A DNA stretch of 64,000 bases from positions 1,491,001 to 1,555,000 of the forward strand of contig NZ_RJVJ01000002.1 of assembly GCF_003751605.1 (NCBI RefSeq), read 5' to 3'. The stretch comes from Kitasatospora cineracea. GTDB lineage: Bacteria > Actinomycetota > Actinomycetes > Streptomycetales > Streptomycetaceae. Under the pieces are notes generated by a model. The model worked only from the letters and a program-made list of their open reading frames with translations. It did not search any database and had not been told where the DNA came from. Positions 55,273 to 63,603 of the stretch are shown here, piece after piece. Both the position numbers and the translations under genes were made by a program. Position 1 is the first letter of the stretch; each line of letters starts with the position of its first letter.

Positions 55273-56442
55273 TCAGAGCACCCCGCTCTCCCCCATCTCG
55301 CTCATCACCAGGGCCAGCGCTCCGAGCACCTCGGCCCGGCCGCCGAGCGTCCCCGGAACCACCGACAACTGCCGGGCGGCACTGGGGATCGCGTACCGTG
55401 CCACCGAGTCCCGGATCGGCGAAAGCACCAGCTCACCGGCCTCGGCCAGGTCTCCGCCGAGGATCACCCGGCGCGGATTGAGCAGGTTGCACAGGGTGGC
55501 CACGCCCATCCCGATCTGCCGGCCCGCGTCGGCGATCACCCGGCGGCAGCCCAGGTCGCCCTGCTGGGCCAGCTGCACCACCTTGCTGAGGCTCAGCTCA
55601 CCGGGGTGGTTGGCGTTCAAGAGGTTGAGCAGGTAGCGGGAGCCCACGAAGGTCTCCAGGCAGCCCCGGTTGCCGCAGCGGCACACCGGCCCCGCCTCGT
55701 CCAGCACAATGTGCCCGATCTCGCCGGCGGTGCCGCCCGGGCCCCGGTAGATCTGGCTGTTGATCACCAGGCCGGAGCCGACGCCGCTGGCCACCTTGAT
55801 GTACGCCAGGTCGCCCAGGCCCCGCCCGGCGCCCCAGACCAGCTCGCCCAGCGCGCCCAGGTTGGCGTCGTTGTCCACGTGCACCGGCATGCCCAGCCGC
55901 TGGGCCAGCTCCTGGCCGGGCGTCACCCCGGTCCAGCCCGGCAGGATCGCGGTCGAGCCGAGCGCCCCGGTCTCCACGTCGATCGGGCCCGGCACGCCCA
56001 GGCCCACCCCGATCACCTTGTCGGCCGGGAAGCCGGCCTGGGTCAGCAGCCGCTCCACCATCCGCTCGGCCCGGTCGAAGCCCTGCTGCGCGGAGACGTC
56101 CACGTCCAGCGGCTCGCTCTCCTCGGCCAGCACCCGGTGCGCCAGGTTGCCGACCGCCACCCGCAGGTGGGTGTGGCCGAAGTCCACACCGACCACGATC
56201 CCGGCGTCCCCGCTCAGCGACACGCTGCGCGCCCGCCGCCCGCCAGAGGAGGTGTCGGCCACCACCACGGTGCCGGACTCCTTGAGCTCGCGGACGATGT
56301 TGGACACCGTCGCGGCCGACAGCCCCGTGCCCCGGGCGATCTCCGCCTGGGTCAGCGATCCGGCCATCCGCACGGCTCGCAGCACCCGCTCGAGATTCGC
56401 CCGGTGCAGCGAGGACTGCGATCCCGGTGTGTCCGTCGACAT
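55273..56442 (-). CDS. rok7B7: ROK-family transcriptional regulator (Rok7B7-like)
   Basis: A 389-residue ROK repressor. The N-terminal winged HTH is SLTQAEIARGTGLSAATVSNIVRELKESGTV (about 28-58). The ROK domain has the ATP/sugar motif VVGVDFGHTHLRVAVG and the zinc motif CRCGNRGCLETF (about 255-266). ATG 56442 has GGAGG nine bases upstream. The gene lies directly upstream of xylFGH in the same direction. This is the arrangement of S. coelicolor rok7B7-xylFGH, where Rok7B7 influences xylose transport, carbon repression and development. Confidence 0.9.
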   Translation of the reverse strand: MSTDTPGSQSSLHRANLERVLRAVRMAGSLTQAEIARGTGLSAATVSNIVRELKESGTVVVADTSSGGRRARSVSLSGDAGIVVGVDFGHTHLRVAVGNLAHRVLAEESEPLDVDVSAQQGFDRAERMVERLLTQAGFPADKVIGVGLGVPGPIDVETGALGSTAILPGWTGVTPGQELAQRLGMPVHVDNDANLGALGELVWGAGRGLGDLAYIKVASGVGSGLVINSQIYRGPGGTAGEIGHIVLDEAGPVCRCGNRGCLETFVGSRYLLNLLNANHPGELSLSKVVQLAQQGDLGCRRVIADAGRQIGMGVATLCNLLNPRRVILGGDLAEAGELVLSPIRDSVARYAIPSAARQLSVVPGTLGGRAEVLGALALVMSEMGESGVL

Positions 56443-56475
56443 GTTCCACCCTCCAGGGCGCACTTGCTGTTCGTG

Positions 56476-56500
56476 AGAAGTTCAGCTTCAACTTCTGAAC
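56476..56500. promoter_or_regulatory. Candidate ROK operator between rok7B7 and pepN
   Basis: AGAAGTT (56476-56482) and AACTTCT (56490-56496) form a perfect inverted repeat with a 7-bp spacer. GTTCAG (56480-56485) and CTGAAC (56495-56500) form an overlapping second one. It lies 34 bp upstream of the ROK ATG, so autoregulation is likely. Confidence 0.6.
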
Positions 56501-56605
56501 TCTATGCTCCGGTACTGCTCGGAGGGGGAGTCAAGCCCGAACACGGATCGTTACGCGCATGGGAGGATTCCCGGTAACCCCAGCCCTGACGAAGGAGTCC
56601 TGCGA

Positions 56606-59170
56606 GTGCCTGGCACCAACTTGACCCGTGAGGAGGCCCGCACCCGGGCCGCACTCCTGGCCGTGGACGCGTACGAGATCGAGCTCGACCTGAGCTCCGC
56701 GCGCGAGGGCGGCACCTTCCGGTCCACCACCGTGGTCCGGTTCACCGCCACCGAACCCGGCTCCTCCACCTTCATCGACCTGGTCGCCCCCGCCGTCTCC
56801 GAGATCGTCCTCAACGGCCGCGCCCTGCCCCTGGAGAACTTCGCCGACAGCCGGATCGAGCTGCCCGGCCTGGCCGCCGAGAACGAGCTCCGGGTGGTCG
56901 CCGACTGCGCCTACACCAACACCGGCGAGGGACTGCACCGCTTCGTCGACCCCGCCGACGGCGAGACCTACCTCTACACCCAGTTCGAGGTCCCGGACGC
57001 CCGCCGCGTCTTCGCCAGCTTCGAACAGCCCGACCTGAAGGCCACCTTCGCCTTCACCGTCACCGCCCCCGCCGGCTGGGTCGTGGTCTCCAACTCCCCC
57101 ACCCCCGAGCCCGCCGGCGACGGCGACACCCGGGTGTGGACCTTCGAGCCCACCCCGCGGATGTCCACCTACATCACCGCGCTGGTGGCCGGCCCCTACG
57201 TCGGCGTGTTCGACAGCTACGACAACGGCTCGCAGCACGTCCCGCTGGGCGTGTACTGCCGCCCCTCGCTGCGCGAGCACCTGGACGCCGACGCGGTCTT
57301 CGCGGTGACCAAGCAGGGCTTCGACTACTTCCAGGAGAAGTTCGACTTCGCCTACCCGTTCGCCAAGTACGACCAGCTCTTCGTCCCGGAGTTCAACGCC
57401 GGCGCGATGGAGAACGCGGGCGCCGTCACCCTCCGCGACCAGTACGTGTTCCGCTCCAAGGTCACCGACGCCGCCTACGAGATGCGCGCCGCGACCGTCC
57501 TGCACGAGCTCGCCCACATGTGGTTCGGCGACCTCGTCACCATGGAGTGGTGGAACGACCTGTGGCTGAACGAGTCCTTCGCCACCTTCGCCGAGGTCGT
57601 CTGCCAGGCCGAGGCCCCCGGCTCCAAGTGGCCGCACTCCTGGACCACCTTCGCCAACCAGATGAAGACCTGGGCCTACCGGCAGGACCAACTGCCCTCC
57701 ACCCACCCGATCATGGCGGAGATCAACGACCTGGAGGACGTCCAGGTCAACTTCGACGGCATCACCTACGCCAAGGGCGCCTCGGTGCTCAAGCAGCTGG
57801 TCGCCTACGTCGGCCAGGACGCCTTCTTCCAGGGCGTGCGCGCCTACTTCAAGCGCCACGCCTGGGGCAACACCCGCCTCGCCGACCTGCTCGGCGCCCT
57901 CGAGGAGGCCAGCGGCCGCGACCTGCGGACCTGGTCCAAGGCCTGGCTGGAGACCGCGGGCATCAACGTGCTGCGGCCCGAGCTGTCGGTCGCCGCGGAC
58001 GGCACCGTCACCTCCTTCGCCGTCCTCCAGGAGGCCCCCGCGCTGCCCTCCGGCGCCCGCGGCGAGGCCGTGCTGCGCCCGCACCGGATCGCCGTCGGCC
58101 TGTACGAGCTCACCGACGGCAAGCTGGTGCGCACCGACCGGATCGAGCTCGACGTCGACGGCGAGCGCACCGAGGTCCCGCAGCTGGCCGGCCGGAAGCG
58201 GCCCGCCGTGCTGCTGCTCAACGACGACGACCTCTCCTACGCCAAGGTCCGGCTCGACGCCGACTCGCTGGCCGTCGTCACCGAGCACCTCGGCGACTTC
58301 GCCGACTCGCTGCCGCGCGCCCTGTGCTGGGCCTCCGCCTGGGACATGACCCGCGACGGCGAACTCGCCACCCGCGACTACCTCTCGCTGGCCCTCTCCG
58401 GCCTGCCCCGCGAGAGCGACATCGGCGTCGTCCAGTCCGTCCAGCGCCAGGTCAAGCTCGCCCTGGAGCTGTACGCCGACCCCGCCTGGCGCGAGACCGG
58501 CCTGCAGCGCTGGGCCGCCGCCGCGGAGGACGCCCTGCGCGCCGCCCCCGCCGGCAGCGACCACCAGCTCGCCTGGGCCCGCACGCTGGCCGGCGCCGCC
58601 CGCACCGACGGGCAGCTCGCGCTGCTCGCCGGACTGCTGGACGGCTCGGTCGGGATCGACGGCCTCGCCGTCGACACCGAACTGCGCTGGACCCTGCTGG
58701 CCCGGCTGGTCGCCACCGGGCGCGCCGACGAGGCGGCGATCGACGCCGAACTCGCCCGCGACAACACCTCCTCCGGCCAGGAGCACGCCGCCACCTGCCG
58801 GGCCGCCCGGCCCACCGCGGCGGCCAAGGCCGAGGCCTGGGCGTCGGTGGTCGACTCCGACACCCTGACCAACTACGTCCAGGAGGCCGTCATCGCCGGC
58901 TTCCAGCAGGCCGACCAGCGGGAGCTGCTGGCCGCCTACACCGAGAAGTACTTCGCCTCGGTCAAGCAGGTCTGGGAGACCCGCAGCCACGAGATCTCGC
59001 AGCAGATCATCGGCGGGCTCTACCCCTCGTACGCGGTCTCGCAGGCCACCCTCGACGCCACCGACGCCTGGCTCGCCGCGGCGGACCCGGCGCCGGCGCT
59101 GCGCCGCCAGGTCGTCGAGGCGCGGGCGGGCGTGGAGCGGGCGCTCAAGGCGCAGGCTGCCGACCGCTGA
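56606..59170 (+). CDS. pepN: Aminopeptidase N (M1 family)
   Basis: An 854-residue zinc aminopeptidase close in length to S. lividans PepN. The substrate motif GAMENAGAVTL is at about 271-281. The zinc site is HELAHMWFGDLVTMEWWNDLWLNESF (HExxH-18-E, about 306-331). The C-terminal helical ERAP1-like domain is complete and no signal peptide is present, so it is cytosolic. GTG 56606 (VPGTNLTREEARTRAALL) has GAAGGAG eight bases upstream; the earlier in-frame start is unsupported. It is divergent from the ROK gene. Confidence 0.95.
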   Translation: MPGTNLTREEARTRAALLAVDAYEIELDLSSAREGGTFRSTTVVRFTATEPGSSTFIDLVAPAVSEIVLNGRALPLENFADSRIELPGLAAENELRVVADCAYTNTGEGLHRFVDPADGETYLYTQFEVPDARRVFASFEQPDLKATFAFTVTAPAGWVVVSNSPTPEPAGDGDTRVWTFEPTPRMSTYITALVAGPYVGVFDSYDNGSQHVPLGVYCRPSLREHLDADAVFAVTKQGFDYFQEKFDFAYPFAKYDQLFVPEFNAGAMENAGAVTLRDQYVFRSKVTDAAYEMRAATVLHELAHMWFGDLVTMEWWNDLWLNESFATFAEVVCQAEAPGSKWPHSWTTFANQMKTWAYRQDQLPSTHPIMAEINDLEDVQVNFDGITYAKGASVLKQLVAYVGQDAFFQGVRAYFKRHAWGNTRLADLLGALEEASGRDLRTWSKAWLETAGINVLRPELSVAADGTVTSFAVLQEAPALPSGARGEAVLRPHRIAVGLYELTDGKLVRTDRIELDVDGERTEVPQLAGRKRPAVLLLNDDDLSYAKVRLDADSLAVVTEHLGDFADSLPRALCWASAWDMTRDGELATRDYLSLALSGLPRESDIGVVQSVQRQVKLALELYADPAWRETGLQRWAAAAEDALRAAPAGSDHQLAWARTLAGAARTDGQLALLAGLLDGSVGIDGLAVDTELRWTLLARLVATGRADEAAIDAELARDNTSSGQEHAATCRAARPTAAAKAEAWASVVDSDTLTNYVQEAVIAGFQQADQRELLAAYTEKYFASVKQVWETRSHEISQQIIGGLYPSYAVSQATLDATDAWLAAADPAPALRRQVVEARAGVERALKAQAADR

Positions 59171-59320
59171 CCGCTGACGCGGCGTCAGGGGCAGGACGGG
59201 CAGGGGTCGGAGGCGAGGGTTTCGCTTCCGGCCCCTGCGGCTTACTGCCCCCAGCCGCGCGGACTTGCCGGTGGGCTCCGGCCGGCAGCGGCATCGACCC
59301 GCCGTTCCCCGGGCCCCTGG

Positions 59321-60844
59321 CTACTGCCCTCCGAGGGTCACGGTGAAGGTGGTGCGGCCCGGGGCGCTGGTGAGGGTGACGGTGCCGTGGTGGGCGTGGA
59401 CGACGGCCTGGACGATGGCGAGGCCGAGGCCGGTGGAGCCGGTGCGGCGGGAGCGGGCGCGGTCGCCGCGGGTGAAGCGGTCGAAGACGTGCGGGACGAG
59501 GTCCGGGGGGATGCCGGGGCCGTCGTCGGTGACGGTGAGGCGGCCGTCGGGGTCGAGGCGGAGGGTGACGGTGGTGCCGTCGGGGGTGTGGGTGCGGGCG
59601 TTGGCGAGCAGGTTGGTGACGACCTGGGCGAGGCGGTGCGGGTCGCCCTGGACGGTGACGGGTTCGGCGGGGAGTTCGAGCAGCCAGCGGTGGCCGGGGG
59701 CGGCGGCGCGGGCGTCGGCGGTGCAGTCGAGGGCGATCCGGGTGAGGTCGGTGTCCTGGACGGCGAGCGGGCGGCCGGCGTCGAGGCGGGCGAGCAGCAG
59801 CAGGTCCTCGACGATGGTGCCCATCCGGCGGGACTCGGCGCTGATCCGCTCCAGCGAGTGCCGGACGGGTTCGGGGACCGGGCCGGGGTGGCGGAGCGCG
59901 AGTTCGGCGTGGCCGCGGACGGTGGCGACGGGGTTGCGCAGTTCGTGGCTGGCGTCGGCGGCGAAGGCGCGCAGGCGCTCCTCGACGTTCTGGCGGCGGG
60001 TCAGGGCGTCCGCGACGTGGCCGAGCATCCGGTTGAGCGCGGTGCCGACCCGGCCGACCTCGGTGCCGGGGTCGTCGTCGGGGACGCGTTCGCCGAGGAC
60101 GACGGCGCCGTTGGCGAGCGGGAGGGCGGAGACCCGTTCGGCGGTGGCGACGACCCGGTCGAGCGGGCGCAGGGCGATCCGGGCGGCGAGGGTGCCGGCG
60201 GCGGCGGCGACGGTGAGCGCGGCGGCGAAGACGATCAGTTCGATCAGCAGCAGGCGCTGCACGGTCTCGTCGACGGGGTGCAGCGGCAGGCCGGTGACCA
60301 GGGTGTCGCGGTCGTAGCCGGTGACGGCGACCGCCCGGTAGTGGCCGAGCGCGGAGAGGGTGAGGTCGCGGGGGCGGCCGTCGACGGGGAGGGCGCGCAG
60401 GGCGGCGGTGTCGGCGGGGTCGAGCGGGACGGCGGCGTCGGTGCCGCTGTCCTTGGCGAGCGGCACGGGGTCGTCGTCGCCGGGCGGGACGCCGCCGACC
60501 ACGGCGGCGTGGGTGACGCCGCCGTCGACCAGCCGGGCGCCGAAGGTGCCGGGCGACTGGGCGCGGGTGTCGTGGCCGCCCTGGCCGGGGTGTTCGAGGC
60601 TGGCGGCGTAGCGGCCTCCGGAGGAGGAGAGCTGCTGGTCGAGGCGGTCGACCAGGAAGTGCCGGAGCGCCTCGCAGGTGGCGACGCCGATGCCGGCGCA
60701 GATCAGGGTGAGCAGGACCAGGACGCCGGCCACCAGGCGGGCCCGCAGGGTGCGGGGCCGCAGGGTGCGGGGGCGCAGGGTGCGGGGGCGCAGGGTGCGG
60801 GGGCGCAGGGCGGGGCGCTTCACCCGGAGGGCGGGGCGCCTCAT
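59321..60844 (-). CDS. Sensor histidine kinase (HisKA, OmpR-type)
   Basis: A 507-residue kinase. The cytosolic N-terminus contains four RPRTL repeats (residues about 14-33), encoded by a 15-bp tandem repeat. TM1 is at about 37-57, an extracytoplasmic domain runs about 58-215, TM2 about 220-245, then HAMP. The phosphoacceptor is FAADASHELRNPVATVRGH (His about 307), followed by the N-box NLLANARTHTP, DDGPGIPPDLV and GSTGLGLAIVQ. ATG 60844 overlaps the response-regulator stop as ATGA. It probably senses the envelope or redox state for the divergent ferric-reductase operon. Confidence 0.92.
   Translation of the reverse strand: MRRPALRVKRPALRPRTLRPRTLRPRTLRPRTLRARLVAGVLVLLTLICAGIGVATCEALRHFLVDRLDQQLSSSGGRYAASLEHPGQGGHDTRAQSPGTFGARLVDGGVTHAAVVGGVPPGDDDPVPLAKDSGTDAAVPLDPADTAALRALPVDGRPRDLTLSALGHYRAVAVTGYDRDTLVTGLPLHPVDETVQRLLLIELIVFAAALTVAAAAGTLAARIALRPLDRVVATAERVSALPLANGAVVLGERVPDDDPGTEVGRVGTALNRMLGHVADALTRRQNVEERLRAFAADASHELRNPVATVRGHAELALRHPGPVPEPVRHSLERISAESRRMGTIVEDLLLLARLDAGRPLAVQDTDLTRIALDCTADARAAAPGHRWLLELPAEPVTVQGDPHRLAQVVTNLLANARTHTPDGTTVTLRLDPDGRLTVTDDGPGIPPDLVPHVFDRFTRGDRARSRRTGSTGLGLAIVQAVVHAHHGTVTLTSAPGRTTFTVTLGGQ
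60744..60803. repeat. 15-bp tandem repeat (4 units) in the kinase gene
   Basis: Four consecutive 15-bp units CGCAGGGTGCGGGGG (first unit ends in C) lie in the 5' part of the kinase gene. As a multiple of three it adds or removes RPRTL without frameshift. Confidence 0.9.
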
Positions 60845-61545
60845 CCGGTGGCCGCCCGCAGCACGTACCCGGCGCCGCGGACGGTGTGGATCATCGGGGG
60901 CCGGCCGGCGTCGATCTTGCGGCGCAGGTAGCTGATGTACAGCTCGACCACGTGGGCCTGGCCGCCGAAGTCGTAGGACCAGACGGCGTCCAGGATCTGG
61001 GCCTTGCTGAGCACCTGGCGGGGGTGCTCCATCAGGTAGCGCAGCAGGGCGAACTCGGTGGGGCTGAGGTCGACGGGTTCGCCGCCGCGGCCGGCCTCCC
61101 GGGTGGCGGGGTCGAGCCGCAGGTCGCCGACGGCGAGGGTGCCGGGGGCGGCCGGTCCGGGGGGTGCGGTGCGGCGGAGCAGGCCGCGCAGGCGGACCAC
61201 CACCTCCTCCAGGCTGAACGGCTTGGTGACGTAGTCGTCGCCGCCCGCGCTGATCCCGGCGATCCGGTCCTCGACGGCGTCCCGGGCGGTGAGGAACAGC
61301 ACCCGCACCTCGGGGTCGGTGGTGTGGACGCGGCGCAGCACCTCGAGGCCGTCGAAGTCGGGGAGCGTCACGTCGAGCACCATGGCGTGCGGGTGCCAGT
61401 CGTCGGCGGCGGCGACCGCGTCCAGGCCGCCGGTGACGCCGCGGGCCTGCCAGCCCTCGTAGCGCAGGGCGCCGCAGAGGACCTCGACCAGGTCGGGTTC
61501 GTCGTCGACCACCAGGACCCGCCAGGGGGTGTCCGCGTGCTGCAT
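60841..61545 (-). CDS. OmpR/PhoB-family response regulator
   Basis: A 234-residue regulator. The receiver has VLVVDDEPDLVEVL, the phosphoacceptor MVLDVTLPDFDG (Asp about 58), FLTARDA and the Lys in YVTKPFSLEE (about 108). The winged helix is GEPVDLSPTEFALLRYLMEHPRQVLSKAQIL with C-terminal RGAGYVLR. ATG 61545 (MQHADTPWRVLVVDDE) is preferred; ATG 61569 is also in frame and neither has a strong ribosome site. It is upstream of and coupled to the kinase. Confidence 0.92.
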   Translation of the reverse strand: MQHADTPWRVLVVDDEPDLVEVLCGALRYEGWQARGVTGGLDAVAAADDWHPHAMVLDVTLPDFDGLEVLRRVHTTDPEVRVLFLTARDAVEDRIAGISAGGDDYVTKPFSLEEVVVRLRGLLRRTAPPGPAAPGTLAVGDLRLDPATREAGRGGEPVDLSPTEFALLRYLMEHPRQVLSKAQILDAVWSYDFGGQAHVVELYISYLRRKIDAGRPPMIHTVRGAGYVLRAATG

Positions 61546-61738
61546 GCGTCCATTCTGCCGTTCCGGCATGAGAAAGCAGTGAGATCATCAGCCCGGCTCG
61601 ATTCCCGGTGGAGTCCGGCCGGATCCGCCCTGACCTGCGCGGACGCGGCTCCGGGGCGGCCGGGTCGGGCGACCGGTTCATAGGGAATTGAGAACTTCCG
61701 GTGCCACCGTGGGCGGCGTACCACCGAAGGAGGGCCCG

Positions 61739-63097
61739 ATGACCGCACTGTCCACCCCCACCCGGGCCGCCCGGCGCGCCGCCCCGGGCCGGGCCCTGCA
61801 CCCGGACGCCGTCCGGCACGGCGCCGCCGCCCTGATCGTGCTCGGCGCGCTCGGCGTGCTCGGCCTGTGGTGGGCCGACACCCCGCGGGTGGCCGGCGCC
61901 GCGGACTGGCTCACCGGCACGGCCCGGATCACCGGCCTGCTGGCCGGCTACGCCGCGCCCGTCCTGCTGCTGCTGATGGCCCGCGTCCCGCTGCTGGAGC
62001 GCGAGGTGGGCGCGGACCGGCTGGCCCGCTGGCACGCGTACGGCGGCCGCTACCTGGTCTCGCTGGTCACCGTGCACGTGCTGACCGTGGTCTGGGGCTA
62101 CGCGCTGACCGACGGGCGGGGCCTGTGGGGCCAGACCGTCGAGATCGTGTTCCACTTCCCCGACATGCTGAAGGCCACCGCCGCCACCCTGCTGATGCTC
62201 GGCACCGGCGCGGTCTCCGCCCGGGCCGCCCGCCGCCGGCTGGGCTACGAGACCTGGTACTACCTGCACCTGGCCACCTACCTGGCCGTCGCGCTCGGCT
62301 TCGCCCACCAGCTGACCAACGGCGCCGACCTGGTCGACGGGCCCGCGAAGGCCGGCTGGTACCTGCTGTACTTCGGCACCGCGGCCGTCCTCGGCTGGTA
62401 CCGGCTGCTCGCCCCTTACCTGCGCGACCGGCGGCACCGGCTGGAGGTCGCCGAGGTCCGCGCCGAGGGCCCCGGCGTGGTCTCGGTCTTCCTGACCGGC
62501 CGCCACCTGGGCGAGCTGCGGGCCGAGCCCGGGCAGTTCTTCCGGCTCCAGTTCCTCACCCCGCAGCTGCGCTGGGCCGCCAACCCGTACTCGCTCTCCG
62601 CTCCCCCGCACCCGCGCTTCCTGCGCTTCACCGTCAAGGGCCTGGGCGCCCACAGCGCGGCGATCGCCGCGCTCGCCCCCGGCACGAAGGTCCGGGCCGA
62701 GGGCCCCTACGGGGCGTTCACCGCGCGGCGGCGGCACGGCGGCGGGCCGGTGCTGCTGCTCGGCGCGGGCGTCGGCGTCACCCCGCTGCGCGCGCTGTTC
62801 GAGACGCTGCCCGGCCGGCTCACCCTGGTGCAGCGGGCCCGCCGCCCCGAGGACGTGCTGTTCCGCCGCGAGCTGGCCGCCGTCGCCGAGCAGCGCGGCG
62901 GCCGGGTGCACGAGCTGCTCGGCAGCCGGGCCCAGGTCGGCGACCTGGGCGCGGCGCTGCGCCGGCTGGTCCCCGACCTGGCCCGGCACGAGGTCTACCT
63001 GTGCGGGCCCGAGGAGTTCACCGCCGACGCGGTCCGCGCGCTGCGCGCCGCCGGGGTCCGGGCCGCCCGCATCCACCACGAGTCCTTCGCCCTCTAG
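61739..63097 (+). CDS. Ferric reductase-like transmembrane flavohaem oxidoreductase
   Basis: A 452-residue membrane oxidoreductase. The N-terminal part is a six-helix ferric_reduct domain with haem-ligand His pairs: RWHAYGGRYLVSLVTVHVL (about 102-120) and TWYYLHLATYLAVALGFAHQL (about 178-198). A ferredoxin-reductase module follows: FAD-binding RWAANPYSLSAPP (about 281-293), NAD-binding LLLGAGVGVTPLRALFE (about 340-356) and YLCGPEEFT. ATG 61739 has GAAGGAGGG. It moves electrons from cytosolic NAD(P)H across the membrane, here probably to the FMN protein encoded next. Confidence 0.92.
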   Translation: MTALSTPTRAARRAAPGRALHPDAVRHGAAALIVLGALGVLGLWWADTPRVAGAADWLTGTARITGLLAGYAAPVLLLLMARVPLLEREVGADRLARWHAYGGRYLVSLVTVHVLTVVWGYALTDGRGLWGQTVEIVFHFPDMLKATAATLLMLGTGAVSARAARRRLGYETWYYLHLATYLAVALGFAHQLTNGADLVDGPAKAGWYLLYFGTAAVLGWYRLLAPYLRDRRHRLEVAEVRAEGPGVVSVFLTGRHLGELRAEPGQFFRLQFLTPQLRWAANPYSLSAPPHPRFLRFTVKGLGAHSAAIAALAPGTKVRAEGPYGAFTARRRHGGGPVLLLGAGVGVTPLRALFETLPGRLTLVQRARRPEDVLFRRELAAVAEQRGGRVHELLGSRAQVGDLGAALRRLVPDLARHEVYLCGPEEFTADAVRALRAAGVRAARIHHESFAL

Positions 63098-63111
63098 GAG
63101 CACCCGCCACC

Positions 63112-63603
63112 ATGCGACGCGCCGTCATCACCGCCTCCGCGACCGCCGCCGGGGTCGTCCTGCTGCTCTCCCTCAAGCCCCACGACCCCTCCACCGCCCC
63201 GGCCATCTCCTCGGCCGGCGCGGACTCCGCCCGGAACACCACCCAGGACACCGGCCAGGGCACCGGCCAGAACACCACCCAGGGCTCCGGGCAGGGCAGC
63301 GGCACCGGGGCCGCCGCCGGCGGGGCCACGCAGACCGTCACCGGCAGCGCGGTCAACACCCGGTACGGGCCGGTGCAGGTCAAGGTCACCGTGGCCGGGG
63401 GGAAGATCAGCAAGATCGACGTGGTGCAGTACCCCACCCGGGACCGCCGCGACCAGGAGATCAACAGCTCCGCCATCCCGCAGCTCAACCAGGAGGCGCT
63501 CGCCGCCCAGAGCGCGGACATCGACGTGGTGTCCGGCGCGACGTACACCAGCGACGGCTACACCCGCTCGCTGCAGAGCGCGCTCGACCAGGTGAAGAAG
63601 TGA
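63112..63603 (+). CDS. Exported FMN-binding protein
   Basis: A 163-residue secreted protein. A signal-type N-terminus (MRRAVITASATAAGVVLLLSL) is followed by a Gln/Gly/Thr-rich linker (about 35-70) and an FMN_bind domain ending in DVVSGATYTSDGYTRSL, where the Thr of SGAT is the covalent FMN attachment residue in NqrC/RnfG-type domains. The ApbE gene that would add FMN overlaps the stop. The gene follows the ferric reductase by 14 bp. Confidence 0.9.
   Translation: MRRAVITASATAAGVVLLLSLKPHDPSTAPAISSAGADSARNTTQDTGQGTGQNTTQGSGQGSGTGAAAGGATQTVTGSAVNTRYGPVQVKVTVAGGKISKIDVVQYPTRDRRDQEINSSAIPQLNQEALAAQSADIDVVSGATYTSDGYTRSLQSALDQVKK

Noticed and set aside
59171..59320. Small palindromes after pepN (CTGACGC/GCGTCAG and TGCCGG/CCGGCA) as another MITE copy
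   Set aside because: They lack CTAG ends and the shared modules; at most they are short terminator stems.
60744..60803. Short regular repeats as a CRISPR remnant
   Set aside because: Units are contiguous without spacers and in frame within a kinase gene.
59321..63103. A 1260-codon open frame joining the kinase to a long upstream region
   Set aside because: The upstream part is a shadow of the response regulator and ferric reductase; the kinase starts at ATG 60844 overlapping the regulator stop.
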